64,000 nt of DNA from Teredinibacter turnerae (GCF_037935975.1 NZ_CP149817.1:1674001-1738000), one strand, 5' to 3'; positions 1 through 8,800 are shown, counted from the first letter of the stretch. The notes: generated from the letters alone by a model not told the origin. Translations and numbers: made by a program.

Positions 1-228
1 GCGCGCTCGGTTTGCCTTTTTCAGTCCGGGCGCGAAGTGCCTATCGCCTGTTGGGAGCAAACCACCAACGGCGGCGTTACCCTGCAACTTGCAGCCGCAG
101 ACACCATAACATTTGAGCTGCGGGACTTCGCCGATACATCGATAAATCTGGCGACGGCGGAATTTAAGGTTATGCACGACAAGAAAAAATACCGCCGGAG
201 CCGGCGCAATCCATGGAGCTTTTTCTGA
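1..228 (+). CDS. DUF3019-like protein, C-terminal part only
   Basis: The frame is open from base 1 and stops at 226-228, so the gene begins left of the window. The visible 75 residues contain a Cys-Trp pair, a 'FELR' strand and a basic tail (KKKYRRSRRNPWSFF). DUF3019 proteins are short, cysteine-containing exported proteins that end in a similar basic-aromatic tail and often sit directly before an OmpR-type regulator and its kinase, as here. Function is unknown. The stop overlaps the next start (TGATG), which suggests translational coupling. The family call is from memory of the pattern, so it is tentative. Confidence 0.55.
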   Translation, partial: ARSVCLFQSGREVPIACWEQTTNGGVTLQLAAADTITFELRDFADTSINLATAEFKVMHDKKKYRRSRRNPWSFF

Positions 229-917
229 TGAGTTTAGTATTACTGGCGGAAGATGACCGCAGACTGGCCGAGCTGGTGAAAGACTACCTCGAAAGCCACG
301 GTTTTCAAGTGGTGGTGGAAGAGGTCGGGCATACCGTACCTCGCGCGGTGCAGTCCCTCGACCCTGATATTGTAATTTTGGATGTGATGCTGCCGGGCAA
401 AGACGGATTGACCATTTGCAAGGAGATTCGGCCGCGGTATAACGGTCCTATTCTGATGTTAACTGCACGGGATTCCGATGCGGATCAGGTATCCGGCCTG
501 GAGTATGGTGCGGACGATTATGTTATCAAACCTGCGGAGCCGCGCGTGCTTCTGGCTCGTATTCGTGCGCTTTTACGCCGTTATCAGCAGGGCGAAGATA
601 AGGAACAGTCCGAATTACATTTTGGCGATTTAAGTATTTTCGTCTCGTCTCGAGAAGTGAAACTGGGCGGGGAAATTATTTCGTTGTCCAGTCACGAGTT
701 CGACATGCTGGTGACCTTTGCCAAGCAGCCGGGCAAAGTATTAAGCCGGGAATATTTGTTTAACGTGATTTACGGCCGCCCTTACGATGGCATGGACCGA
801 ACCATTGATGTGCGTATTTCCCAGTTACGCAAAAAGCTCGGCGACCACTCAGATGATCCAAACCGCATTAAAACTGTGTGGGGGCGAGGGTATTTGTTTG
901 TTGCTGAAGCCTGGTAG
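228..917 (+). CDS. rstA: OmpR/PhoB-family response regulator (RstA-like)
   Basis: Transcriptional regulator of 229 aa with an N-terminal receiver domain and a C-terminal winged-helix DNA-binding domain. The acidic pocket (E8 D9 D10), the phosphoacceptor D52 in ILDVMLPG and the lysine in 'YVIKPAEP' are all present. The C-terminal half carries the usual 'TIDVRISQLRKKLGD' recognition region. I chose the ATG at 228 because it overlaps the upstream stop and has GGAG 9 bases before it; a longer in-frame ATG at 213 would destroy that arrangement. It forms an operon with the kinase that follows 12 bases later. The RstA assignment rests on overall similarity and gene order; the signal is unknown. Confidence 0.8.
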   Translation: MSLVLLAEDDRRLAELVKDYLESHGFQVVVEEVGHTVPRAVQSLDPDIVILDVMLPGKDGLTICKEIRPRYNGPILMLTARDSDADQVSGLEYGADDYVIKPAEPRVLLARIRALLRRYQQGEDKEQSELHFGDLSIFVSSREVKLGGEIISLSSHEFDMLVTFAKQPGKVLSREYLFNVIYGRPYDGMDRTIDVRISQLRKKLGDHSDDPNRIKTVWGRGYLFVAEAW

Positions 918-929
918 CTTGCGCTTGTT

Positions 930-2270
930 ATGAATCGTGCGTTTGCTTCACTGTATTTACTGATTGTGTTCTCTATCGTCGGGCTCGGGTGGGGGGCGGA
1001 CAAATTATGGCAGGTTTACCATTCTGAACCAGAGGTAAATCGCTACGTTGAAAGCCTGTTTCTCGCCATTGAGCTCGCACTGGATAATGTCGAGAGCGCG
1101 CAGGATGAGCTCGCAACAGAAAAATTAAGCGCGCAGTTGCAGCTGGACCTGGAACTGTACGATGTGTCCGAATTCGCCGACACCGGGCTCGGCCAACGCA
1201 TCTTGTCAGGGGATGTGGTGACCATCAGCGAGGACTCGCATACGCTCATAAGCTACAAGCGCATACCTAAGCTCAATAAAATCATCAGTCTTAATCATTC
1301 GCCGGACGGCTCCCAAGGTAATTATTTTTACCAGGCGTTGCTGGTCTTCTTTTACCTGAGTATTGCGCTGATCGTCTATTTCTGGGTATGGCCTCTTTCG
1401 CGTGATCTTAAAGTCCTCGAGCAGCAAACCCGCACATTAGGCAAAGACGGCGTTCCGCTACCCGTGAACATTGGCCCTCGTTCCGCGATCTACATATTGG
1501 CGCAGTCGTTTAACCGGATGTCTGAGCGGATCCGCGAACTGGTGAGCACCCATAAAGAAATGACCTATGCGGTTTCTCACGAATTGCGTACTCCCCTGGC
1601 GCGAATGAAATTCGCGCTGGAAATGGCCGCCGACATTGAAGATCGCCAGCTGCAGGCGCGCAAACTGGGTAGCGTGCGTGAAGATGTTGCCGAGATGGAA
1701 GGTTTGATCAATGAGCTGCTCACCTACGCCGGGTTTGAACAGGGGGTGAGCAAGCTGAATTTACAGCCAGGCGATCTGGGTGCATTGGTGCGCGAACTGA
1801 TCAAAAACAGTCGCAGCGAAATGGTGAGCCTTAAGTACCGCGTCATTGACCGAATTGCCGACCAGAAGGTTCACTGCGAATGGTATTTGATGGAGCGGGC
1901 GATTCACAACATTCTGCAAAATGCGCAACGTTACGCGAGTAATCAAATCATGGTCACCCTCGAGATTGACCAGACTCATTACACAGTGGCTGTGGAAGAC
2001 GATGGCCCGGGAATTCCGCCAGAGGATAGAGCACGGGTTTTCAATTCGTTCGTGCGATTGCGGATGAATACCAACTTTGACAAAAGCGGCTTTGGTTTGG
2101 GGTTATCCATAGTAAGCCGCATTATGGAGTGGCATAACGGCAGGGCTAGCGTGGGCGAATCGTCACTGGGCGGGGCGCGGTTTGTTTTGCACTGGCCCCA
2201 ACCCTACAGCCTGAAAAACACTCAAGGCAAAAGTAACCAGTTGAAGGGAACAGAGCAGGGGTCAGCCTGA
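930..2270 (+). CDS. rstB: Sensor histidine kinase (RstB-like)
   Basis: Membrane kinase of 446 aa, partner of the preceding regulator. There is a TM segment at about residues 7-25, a periplasmic sensor of about 110 residues, and a second TM around 133-155. A HAMP linker follows, then the dimerization box with H217 in 'AVSHELRTPLARMKFAL' and a HATPase domain with DDGPGIP and GFGLGLSI boxes. All catalytic motifs are intact. The ATG at 930 has no strong ribosome-binding site, so translation may depend on the upstream gene. Its 3' end overlaps the convergent pip gene by 9 bp. Confidence 0.8.
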   Translation: MNRAFASLYLLIVFSIVGLGWGADKLWQVYHSEPEVNRYVESLFLAIELALDNVESAQDELATEKLSAQLQLDLELYDVSEFADTGLGQRILSGDVVTISEDSHTLISYKRIPKLNKIISLNHSPDGSQGNYFYQALLVFFYLSIALIVYFWVWPLSRDLKVLEQQTRTLGKDGVPLPVNIGPRSAIYILAQSFNRMSERIRELVSTHKEMTYAVSHELRTPLARMKFALEMAADIEDRQLQARKLGSVREDVAEMEGLINELLTYAGFEQGVSKLNLQPGDLGALVRELIKNSRSEMVSLKYRVIDRIADQKVHCEWYLMERAIHNILQNAQRYASNQIMVTLEIDQTHYTVAVEDDGPGIPPEDRARVFNSFVRLRMNTNFDKSGFGLGLSIVSRIMEWHNGRASVGESSLGGARFVLHWPQPYSLKNTQGKSNQLKGTEQGSA

Positions 2271-3233
2271 CTGATCGCCGTCGCCAGACAACTCGTGTGC
2301 GAGTTGATCGGTTGCCCGTACCAGCGCGTCGACAATACTGGGCTCACGCGATGCATGGCCCGCATCCCGAATAATATGCAGTTTTGCGTCCGGCCAGTTG
2401 TCGTGCAGTGCGAGCGCGTTGTCCAGCGGGCATACCATATCGTAGCGCCCGTGAACTATGGTGGCAGGAATGCCTTGTAGCCGGTCCATGTTATCCAGTA
2501 TCTGGTTAGGCGCTACAAAAATCTGGTTCATAAAATAATGCGCTTCGATACGGGCGAGGGATACGGCTTTGTGCGGATCAGCGAAATCGTGGACCACTTC
2601 AGGATTGGGGCGAAGGGTCGCGCAGCGGCCTTCCCAGATCGACCAGGCTTTGGCTGCGGCCATCTTGGCGATTTCGTTACTGTCAGTGAGGCGCTTGTAA
2701 AATGCAGCCATTAAATCACCGCGCTCGGCTTCTGGAATTGGGGCGATAAAATCTTTCCAATAATCGGGAAAAATCCGGTCCGCACCGGCTTGGTAGAACC
2801 AGTGTAAATCTTTGTCTCGGCACAGAAAAATGCCTCGCAGCACCATGCCTAGAACGGTTTCCGGATGGGCCTGAGCATAGAGCAGAGAGAGTGTAGAACC
2901 CCAAGAACCACCGAACAGTACCCACTTCTCGACGTTGAGGTGGGAGCGAATGGCTTCTATATCCTGAATGAGGTGCGGCGTTGTATTGTCTTTGAGTTCG
3001 GCGTGCGGGGTGGAACGGCCTGCGCCACGCTGATCGAATAGAATAATGCGGTATTTTTCCGGGTCGAAAAAGCGCCGATCCTGGCCGCTGCAGCCGCCGC
3101 CCGGGCCACCGTGAATAAACAATACCGGGATCCCGTCTGCGCTTCCGCTTTCTTCTACATAGAGCGTGTGGACCTCGTCGACAGGCAGGTTGTGTCGTGC
3201 ATAGGGTTTTATTTCAGGATACAAAATCTGCAT
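2262..3233 (-). CDS. pip: Proline iminopeptidase
   Basis: Cytoplasmic alpha/beta-hydrolase of 323 aa (peptidase family S33) that removes N-terminal proline from peptides. It shows the oxyanion motif HGGPGGG (41-47), the DQRGAGRS motif (67-74) and the nucleophile S110 in GGSWGS; the late acid and histidine lie in 'HGRYDMVCP' and 'GHASREP'. Length and motifs match the Pip family closely. It follows tatC on the same strand after an 84 bp gap and is convergent with the sensor kinase. Confidence 0.9.
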   Translation of the reverse strand: MQILYPEIKPYARHNLPVDEVHTLYVEESGSADGIPVLFIHGGPGGGCSGQDRRFFDPEKYRIILFDQRGAGRSTPHAELKDNTTPHLIQDIEAIRSHLNVEKWVLFGGSWGSTLSLLYAQAHPETVLGMVLRGIFLCRDKDLHWFYQAGADRIFPDYWKDFIAPIPEAERGDLMAAFYKRLTDSNEIAKMAAAKAWSIWEGRCATLRPNPEVVHDFADPHKAVSLARIEAHYFMNQIFVAPNQILDNMDRLQGIPATIVHGRYDMVCPLDNALALHDNWPDAKLHIIRDAGHASREPSIVDALVRATDQLAHELSGDGDQSG

Positions 3234-3317
3234 AGGGGCCTCGGCACTTTGGTTATGCTGATTATAATAGCCCAGTTCACCTCGGAGCAGATGTTTATCG
3301 CTGCGAAGTGTGGGGTG

Positions 3318-4085
3318 TCAGGATTCGGAGTCGGCGGTATCTTGGATATTGTGGGGGCGAACAAAGCGGCCAAACAGCAGGCCGAGTTCGAACAGAATCC
3401 ACATAGGTATTGCCAGCATCGCCTGCGAGATAATATCTGGCGGCGTTAACAGCATCCCAATAACAAAGCAGGCCACCACCACATAGGGCCGCTTCCTGGC
3501 CAGCTGTTGACTTGATAAAACGCCGGCAGAGATCAGCAATACTGTCGCCACAGGGATCTCGAAGGCCGCGCCAAATGCAAAAAACAGCTTGATCACGAAG
3601 CTCTGGTATTTCGTGATGTCGGTCATCACCGCGACGCTTTCCGGCCCGACCGAAGTAAAGAAGCCGAACACCAGCGGAAATACCACGTAGTACGCGAAGG
3701 CCATTCCCGCGTAGAAGAGCACCACACTCGACCCGAAGAGAGGGAGCGCTATCTTTCTTTCGCGGTTGTAGAGTGCTGGCGCGATAAAAGCCCAAAGCTG
3801 ATAAAAAATGAACGGCATCGCGATAAAGACAGAGGTGAACAGGGTAAGTTTAAACGGGGTGAGAAATGGCGAAGCCACGTCTGTCGCGATCATGTGGCTG
3901 TTGGCTGGTAAATACTTTTGCAGTGGTTCGGCGACAAATTCGTAGATAGTATTTGCCCAGTTGAACAGTGCAAGGAATACGACAAGCACGGCTGCCAGGC
4001 ACTTCAGGAGTCGTGAACGAAGTTCTATCAGGTGAGTAACCAGAGGTTGCTCGTCCAGTTGCTCATTAGTTTGGTGGGTCGTCAT
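3318..4085 (-). CDS. tatC: Sec-independent protein translocase subunit TatC
   Basis: Polytopic inner-membrane protein of 255 aa that, with TatB, recognises twin-arginine signal peptides. The N-terminal '[13 protein letters not shown]' is the family hallmark, followed by six predicted TM segments. The loops contain the conserved '[10 protein letters not shown]' and '[16 protein letters not shown]' stretches. It overlaps tatB by 4 bp (ATGA), so the two are translationally coupled. Last gene of tatABC. Confidence 0.95.
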   Translation of the reverse strand: MTTHQTNEQLDEQPLVTHLIELRSRLLKCLAAVLVVFLALFNWANTIYEFVAEPLQKYLPANSHMIATDVASPFLTPFKLTLFTSVFIAMPFIFYQLWAFIAPALYNRERKIALPLFGSSVVLFYAGMAFAYYVVFPLVFGFFTSVGPESVAVMTDITKYQSFVIKLFFAFGAAFEIPVATVLLISAGVLSSQQLARKRPYVVVACFVIGMLLTPPDIISQAMLAIPMWILFELGLLFGRFVRPHNIQDTADSES

Positions 4086-4468
4086 GGCGTCTTTTGGTCG
4101 GACGTTGTCGAAGCGGGCTTGTCAGGCGTGGCTGGCGAGGAATTCTCGCCAGCATTTTCGGGTTCGTTTGTGGATTCTGCTGATTTGAGTGAGTCTGTGG
4201 CAAGGTTGTTGAGCTTGTTCTGTATTTCGTCGCGGGTGCTTTTGGCGGCGCGCAAAGACGCCAGTACCTGCTCATTGTGAATTTCGCGACGAATTTCATC
4301 TGCGCCAATCTGACGTTCGAATTCTGCCCTCGCGTTGCCGAGCGTTCGCCGGATAGTGCCGATCCAGATGGCGACCGTGCGTATGGCGCCCGGTAATTTT
4401 TCCGGGCCGATAATGACTAATCCGACCGCCGCAACCACCACCAGCTCTAAAAAACCAATGTCAAACAT
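4082..4468 (-). CDS. tatB: Sec-independent protein translocase subunit TatB
   Basis: Protein of 128 aa with the short N-terminal TM helix, the glycine-proline hinge ([11 protein letters not shown]) and an amphipathic helix typical of TatB. A charged, low-complexity C-terminal tail rich in S, E, P and N follows. TatB forms the twin-arginine receptor with TatC. It sits between tatA and tatC, overlapping the latter by 4 bp. Confidence 0.92.
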   Translation of the reverse strand: MFDIGFLELVVVAAVGLVIIGPEKLPGAIRTVAIWIGTIRRTLGNARAEFERQIGADEIRREIHNEQVLASLRAAKSTRDEIQNKLNNLATDSLKSAESTNEPENAGENSSPATPDKPASTTSDQKTP

Positions 4469-4495
4469 GGTGTTTTTATCCGCTACCGCACGAAG

Positions 4496-4738
4496 TTAGG
4501 ATTTATGCTCGGATTTTTCAGGTTGCTCAACGGTTGTTGATACTTTTTCCTGCTCGTCAGCTTCAATTTTTTCTTGCGACTTTTCTTTGCTCTCTTCCTC
4601 GCTCATCGCACTTTTGAACCCTTTGATGGCGCCGCCGAGATCACCGCCAAGCCCGCGTAAACGCTTGGTGCCAAACAGCAGAAGTACGATGACAAGAATT
4701 ATCAAAAGCTGCCAGATGCTAATACCACCGAGTCCCAT
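4496..4738 (-). CDS. tatA: Sec-independent protein translocase subunit TatA
   Basis: Pore-forming subunit of 80 aa. It has the N-terminal TM helix ([17 protein letters not shown]), the [14 protein letters not shown] hinge and a short amphipathic helix, then an acidic-lysine tail. It is the first gene of tatABC, 27 bp before tatB. The upstream neighbour in the same direction is hisE, a gene order (hisI-hisE-tatABC) seen in Pseudomonas and relatives. Confidence 0.93.
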   Translation of the reverse strand: MGLGGISIWQLLIILVIVLLLFGTKRLRGLGGDLGGAIKGFKSAMSEEESKEKSQEKIEADEQEKVSTTVEQPEKSEHKS

Positions 4739-4841
4739 ATCAATTACCTTGTTAGCTATATTCGTAAAAAATCAAATCAACGGTTAACCGCGCAACGCAC
4801 CGGGTTATGGGTGCGGCTTCAGCGTTCCGGAGTCTAAGGCG

Positions 4842-5174
4842 CTATGACTGGCGTCGGGCTTTTTCTTCCAGTCCCGACAGGTCAAAGCGGCGCGCCAATT
4901 CATTCAGTACATCCTCAGCGCTTAGTCCGAGGTGTGAGAGCATTACCAGCGAGTGAAACCACAGGTCCGCAGTTTCGTATATAAGGTGCTGCGTGTCGCT
5001 GTCGTGCTGCGCATCTTTAGCGGCAAGAATCGTTTCCGTACATTCTTCGCCCACTTTTTCGAGAATTTTGTTCAAGCCCTTATGGTGCAGCTTTGCTACG
5101 TACGAGGACTCCGGGTCCCCCGCGTTTTTGCGCTGCGCCAGCACCTTGTCTAATTCCGCGAGTACATCGCTCAT
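4842..5174 (-). CDS. hisE: Phosphoribosyl-ATP pyrophosphatase
   Basis: Second step of histidine synthesis, hydrolysing PR-ATP to PR-AMP; 110 aa. The MazG-like all-alpha core carries the metal-binding acidic residues in '[16 protein letters not shown]' and '[14 protein letters not shown]'. I place the start at the ATG at 5174, which overlaps the hisI stop (ATGA). A longer in-frame start at 5222 would lie deep inside hisI and adds residues not typical of the family. Confidence 0.93.
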   Translation of the reverse strand: MSDVLAELDKVLAQRKNAGDPESSYVAKLHHKGLNKILEKVGEECTETILAAKDAQHDSDTQHLIYETADLWFHSLVMLSHLGLSAEDVLNELARRFDLSGLEEKARRQS

Positions 5175-5563
5175 GAGTAAATCTCGTTTGGGTCTTTCAA
5201 TGGCGCGGCATTTTCTTTCCACTCACCGCTTTCCAAGGTGAGGAAAAAACAGGAGCGCCGCCCTGTATGGCAGGCGATACCGCCAATTTGCTCAACCTTC
5301 AGCACTACTGCGTCTGCGTCACAGTCCAGCTGGATAGCGACGATTTTTTGCGTATGGCCCGAGGTTTCACCTTTGCGCCAGAGTTGTTGGCGCGAACGCG
5401 ACCAGTATACCGCAACCTGTTCTTCGGCCGTGAGGGCGAGGGATTCTCGGTTCATCCAGGCCATCATCAGAATCTCGCCGCTAGCGGCGTCCTGGGCGAT
5501 TGCGGGAACCAAGCCGTCGCTGTTCCAGCGAACCTGGTCGAGGAATGAACTAGACTCATTCAT
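5171..5563 (-). CDS. hisI: Phosphoribosyl-AMP cyclohydrolase
   Basis: Third step of histidine synthesis, opening the purine ring of PR-AMP; 130 aa. Family signatures are '[13 protein letters not shown]', '[17 protein letters not shown]', the metal-binding 'LDCDADAV' and the C-terminal zinc-ligand region '[13 protein letters not shown]'. It is a separate gene from hisE, overlapping it by 4 bp. The 181 bp upstream, before xseB, contain a perfect 6-bp-stem hairpin at 5582-5597 (loop GAAG on the plus strand) but no other gene. Confidence 0.95.
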   Translation of the reverse strand: MNESSSFLDQVRWNSDGLVPAIAQDAASGEILMMAWMNRESLALTAEEQVAVYWSRSRQQLWRKGETSGHTQKIVAIQLDCDADAVVLKVEQIGGIACHTGRRSCFFLTLESGEWKENAAPLKDPNEIYS

Positions 5564-5744
5564 AGGGTGTTTCCGGTTGAATTACGCGAAGGCGTAAGGA
5601 TACCGGAAATGCTTTGAATTGGCTCGGGTTGTTGTCACAGCAGATATCCAATTGAAAAAACAGCGCCTTCTAGGGCATGAGCTACAACTTTCGCACATTG
5701 TCTTGGAAGTGCGTCGTTCAAGCAGGGCGCACCCGCAGCTTGTT

Positions 5745-5987
5745 TCAGTTCTCGTCGTCAGAGGCAAATGGCGCAGTAGTCAGTTCGCCATCGTCCTGTT
5801 TAAGCAGAACCTCGACTTTCTGTTCTGCCTCCGCAAGCGACTTCTGACAGCTGCGAGTGAGCTTGATTCCCTGTTCAAAGGTTTTCAGGGAATCCTCCAG
5901 TGAGAGATCGCCACTTTCCAGTTGGGTTATCAACTCTTCCAGCTGTGCCAGAGAAGCCTCGAAGTTGGGGGATTTTGTTCTAGCCAA
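5745..5987 (-). CDS. xseB: Exodeoxyribonuclease VII small subunit
   Basis: Small subunit of the single-strand-specific exonuclease VII; 80 aa, the usual length. The core '[19 protein letters not shown]' and the following helix '[19 protein letters not shown]' are characteristic. The start is a TTG at 5987, preceded by AGGAG at 7 bases; no ATG or GTG is available near the family N-terminus. In many gammaproteobacteria xseB is followed by ispA and dxs; here hisI follows instead. It is divergent from the stator genes. Confidence 0.85.
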   Translation of the reverse strand: MARTKSPNFEASLAQLEELITQLESGDLSLEDSLKTFEQGIKLTRSCQKSLAEAEQKVEVLLKQDDGELTTAPFASDDEN

Positions 5988-6203
5988 AGTGTGGACTCCT
6001 GTAGTTCGCGCGAGAACATACCGGAGCTGGCAGCAGGGGTCAATCAACGCTCTCAACAAATGCCCGCAGCAGCCGATAACCGGTGGAGTATTCATAACAA
6101 AGAAAGTGGATTCTTCCGCCCCCTTAGTCGATTTATGTCTAGACTTAGAGAGTTTCACAGAAGTCGTTATGGCCACCGAGCCAAATAGAGTGAGGAAATC
6201 CGA

Positions 6204-6965
6204 GTGGATTTAGCAACGATAGTCGGCATGATAGGCGCGCTCGCGCTTATCGTTATCTCCATGCTAATGAGTGGTGAGTTGGGCATGTTCGTCAATGCTC
6301 CGTCGCTGGTTATTGTGGTGGGCGGGACAATCTTTGCGGTAATGGCGAAGTACGGCCTCGGCCAGTTTTTGGGCGCTGTCAAAGTGGCCGGCAAGAGTTT
6401 TTCCAGCAAACTGCCAGATCCAAACATGTTAATCGACGAAATTGTTGCTCTCGCGGATGAAGCGCGTAAAGGCGGATTGTTATCGCTTGAGGGCAAAGAA
6501 GTCAGCAGTGACTTCTTGCAGCGCGGTATTCAGCTGCTGGTCGACGGCCATGACCCTGATGTGGTGAAGGCACTGCTCTCTATTGATAAAAACAAAGCGA
6601 TGGAGCGGCATACGGTTGGTGCATCCATTTTCGCTGCGATGGCCGAAATGGCGCCAGCAATGGGGATGATTGGTACCTTGATTGGGCTGGTCGCAATGCT
6701 GGCCAACATGGACGACCCGAAAGCGATTGGGCCGGCGATGGCGGTGGCGCTGCTCACTACACTCTACGGTGCTGTGATTGCCAATGCCGTGTGCGGTCCG
6801 ATGGCCGACAAACTAAAGCTGCGGGCAGGCGAGGAAGCAATGATAAAAAGCTTGGTCATCGATGCGCTCCTGGCGATTCAGGGCGGACAAAACCCCCGTG
6901 TGATTGACTCCATGTTGCGCAATTACCTGCCAGAAGGTAAGCGCACGGTAGAAGCGGCGGAATAA
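6204..6965 (+). CDS. pomA: Flagellar stator subunit PomA/MotA
   Basis: Inner-membrane ion-channel subunit of 253 aa that couples ion flow to flagellar rotation. Four TM segments are visible: two near the N-terminus, and two in the C-terminal half around '[19 protein letters not shown]' and '[17 protein letters not shown]'. A large cytoplasmic loop lies between the pairs. The GTG at 6204 is preceded by GAGGAA. Sequence and length fit the PomA (sodium-type) branch better than E. coli MotA, but ion specificity cannot be proven here. It is co-transcribed with pomB, 16 bp downstream. Confidence 0.88.
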   Translation: MDLATIVGMIGALALIVISMLMSGELGMFVNAPSLVIVVGGTIFAVMAKYGLGQFLGAVKVAGKSFSSKLPDPNMLIDEIVALADEARKGGLLSLEGKEVSSDFLQRGIQLLVDGHDPDVVKALLSIDKNKAMERHTVGASIFAAMAEMAPAMGMIGTLIGLVAMLANMDDPKAIGPAMAVALLTTLYGAVIANAVCGPMADKLKLRAGEEAMIKSLVIDALLAIQGGQNPRVIDSMLRNYLPEGKRTVEAAE

Positions 6966-6981
6966 CAGGTAAAGGTGCGTT

Positions 6982-7971
6982 GTGAGTAGCGAAGACGAAG
7001 AAGGCTGTGAATGCCCGCCCGGTTTACCCGCGTGGATGGGTACCTTTGCCGACCTGATGTCGTTGTTGATGTGTTTCTTTGTGCTTTTGTTATCGTTTTC
7101 GGAAATGGATGCGATGAAGTTTAAGCGCCTGGCGGGTTCAATGGCCCAGGCATTCGGCGTGCAAAACAAGCTAAATGTTACAGATATTCCTAAGGGTACC
7201 AGCATAATCGCGCAGGAATTCAGCCCTGCGCGGCCTGAACCAACACCGCTCAATGTAATTTATCAGAACACGCAGGACATCACGGAGATGTCGCTGGAGC
7301 AAGACTGTGCGCAAGAGTATGACATCGAGCAGGGCGAGGAGGGGGTTGATGGCGGCATCAAAGTTCGCGTCAAGCAGAAGCTGGAAGAGCTGCTGCAAAA
7401 GACCGAGCAGGACGCCTACGAGCTAGCCGAGGCATTGAACGAGCAAATTGAGGCGGGGCATGTCGAAGTCGAAACTCGTGGCAGGTTGATTATTATCCGC
7501 ATTCGTGAGAAGGGGTCATTTGTTTCGGGGTCTGCGGAGCTGGCGCCAGAATATCGGGATGTCATGGGGGAAGTTCGCTCTGTGCTTACGTTAAAACCGG
7601 GCGGTATTGAAGTGCAGGGCCACTCGGACAACATTCCAGTGCGGCGGGGCCGCTATCGCTCCAACTGGGAGTTGTCTGCGGCGCGAGCGGTTTCGGTTGC
7701 ACAGGAGCTAATGCTGGGCGGTGCTCTGCCCCCCAGTCGCTTTGAAGTATCGGGCTTTGCGGATACGCGCCCCCTCGTTGCCAATACAACACCAGATAAT
7801 CGGGCGCGCAACAGACGCGTTGAGATTCTGATCAAGCAAGGGCTGGAAGACGAATTGGATCAACAGGATCTGGACCTACTGAAGGATGATGCGCAAGGCG
7901 CCGATATTCTTCGCGAACTGAATCTTGAGCCCGAATACCTTTTTGACCTGGAACCAGAAGACATTTTTTAG
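6982..7971 (+). CDS. pomB: Flagellar stator subunit PomB/MotB
   Basis: Stator subunit of 329 aa with one TM helix and a periplasmic peptidoglycan-binding OmpA-like domain. The channel aspartate is D24 in 'FADLMSLLMCFFVLLLSFSE'. A long acidic linker follows, and the OmpA/MotB core includes 'GHSDNIPV', 'NWELSAARA' and 'NRARNRRVEI'. The start is a GTG at 6982 with AAAGG before it. The C-terminal tail of about 50 residues past the OmpA core is acidic and unusually long. Confidence 0.88.
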   Translation: MSSEDEEGCECPPGLPAWMGTFADLMSLLMCFFVLLLSFSEMDAMKFKRLAGSMAQAFGVQNKLNVTDIPKGTSIIAQEFSPARPEPTPLNVIYQNTQDITEMSLEQDCAQEYDIEQGEEGVDGGIKVRVKQKLEELLQKTEQDAYELAEALNEQIEAGHVEVETRGRLIIIRIREKGSFVSGSAELAPEYRDVMGEVRSVLTLKPGGIEVQGHSDNIPVRRGRYRSNWELSAARAVSVAQELMLGGALPPSRFEVSGFADTRPLVANTTPDNRARNRRVEILIKQGLEDELDQQDLDLLKDDAQGADILRELNLEPEYLFDLEPEDIF

Positions 7972-7983
7972 TGGATTATTCGC

Positions 7984-8556
7984 ATGAGTGATGAGCGCAG
8001 ACGCTATTTCAGAATAACCGAGCGAGTAGGTGTGGCTTACGAACTCCTGGGCACTGACGGCGAATCGCACAGCCGGGCGCCAGACCGAGCGCAGGAGCAG
8101 GTAGCGAGCTTGCTGGATGACATAGAAGCACTCGACGGTCAGATTCTCCATGAACTGGAGGTTATGAGCAGTATCAACCCGCAAATCGCGCGCTTAGTCG
8201 GCTTGTTCAATCAAAAACTGGAACGCGTGGTGAATCACGTGCTGATGGACAACCAGTTGGTGAGCAAGCTTGCGCAGAAGCTGCAAGAAGTGAACATATC
8301 AGCCTGCGGAATGGGTTTTTTTTCGGACGAAGCCGCTGCTGAAGGCGCCTTGCTGCGGTTGGAGCTAACCTTGTATCCGGATAAAAAAACGCTGAACACG
8401 CACGGAAAGGTCATAGCCTGCGAGCTGGAGGCGGGCAGTGGTCGGTACTATTGGCGTGTCGATTTTGAATCCATGAGTAAAGCGCATCAAGAAGTACTGA
8501 TTCAGCATATTGTCCGTTCGCAGAGTCAGCAGCTTAAAAATAAGCTTAAGTATTAA
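7984..8556 (+). CDS. PilZ-domain protein with an inserted helical region
   Basis: Protein of 190 aa, probably a cyclic-di-GMP effector. The arginine motif (RRRYFRI, residues 5-11) and the second binding motif NISACGMG (104-111) are both present, followed by the usual beta strands with 'WRVDFESM'. The two motifs are about 95 residues apart, far more than in a plain PilZ domain. The stretch between them (about 35-102) looks helical and amphipathic, compatible with a coiled-coil insertion as known in tetrameric PilZ proteins. It follows pomB by 12 bp, so it may link c-di-GMP to stator function, though this is inference. Confidence 0.75.
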   Translation: MSDERRRYFRITERVGVAYELLGTDGESHSRAPDRAQEQVASLLDDIEALDGQILHELEVMSSINPQIARLVGLFNQKLERVVNHVLMDNQLVSKLAQKLQEVNISACGMGFFSDEAAAEGALLRLELTLYPDKKTLNTHGKVIACELEAGSGRYYWRVDFESMSKAHQEVLIQHIVRSQSQQLKNKLKY

Positions 8557-8604
8557 CCCGGCAGCATGATTAGCAATAGACCTTTAGGCGCCCAATTGCT
8601 CATT

Positions 8605-8622
8605 TGTACGAAATGTCGTACA
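8605..8622. promoter_or_regulatory. GacA-box-like palindrome
   Basis: An 18 bp perfect inverted repeat, TGTACG-N6-CGTACA. It matches the architecture of the GacA/UvrY/SirA upstream activating site (TGTAAG-N6-CTTACA) except for one symmetric substitution in each arm. It lies about 65 bp upstream of the first GGA motifs of the candidate RNA, the spacing expected for GacA-activated rsm genes. Confidence 0.5.
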
Positions 8623-8677
8623 TGCAATGGCGAGTTATGCGACTTCCTGGTGGAGCCGAGTTAAGTGAGAATGTGTT

Positions 8678-8800
8678 CACCAGGGACGGATGCATACGGA
8701 TTTGCGGCAAGGAATAGGACGGAACTACGCCATATAGTTACCTAAGGGAAGCAGGTAGAATCCTGTGAGTGCGCCGCGACCGGATTTGTCGCGGCGTTTT
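8678..8800 (+). ncRNA. Candidate RsmY/RsmZ/CsrB-type CsrA-sequestering RNA
   Basis: About 120 nt of non-coding sequence with eight GGA triplets (8684, 8688, 8698, 8711, 8717, 8721, 8747 and 8782), several as AGGA, GGGA or CGGA. Some lie in or beside small hairpins, for example GCA/TGC around 8698, and one is in the terminator loop. It ends in a strong intrinsic terminator and has a GacA-box-like palindrome upstream. These are the hallmarks of the RNAs that titrate CsrA/RsmA in gammaproteobacteria. The 5' end is estimated from a weak -10 (GAGAAT) near 8668; no clear -35 is seen, as is common for activator-dependent promoters. A covariance search could confirm the family. Confidence 0.55.
8772..8800 (+). 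terminator. Intrinsic terminator
   Basis: Perfect 9 bp stem CGCCGCGAC/GTCGCGGCG with a 7-nt loop (CGGATTT), followed by TTTT. It ends the candidate Rsm-type RNA, and could also end read-through from the PilZ gene. The loop contains a GGA, as in several CsrA-binding RNAs. Confidence 0.9.
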
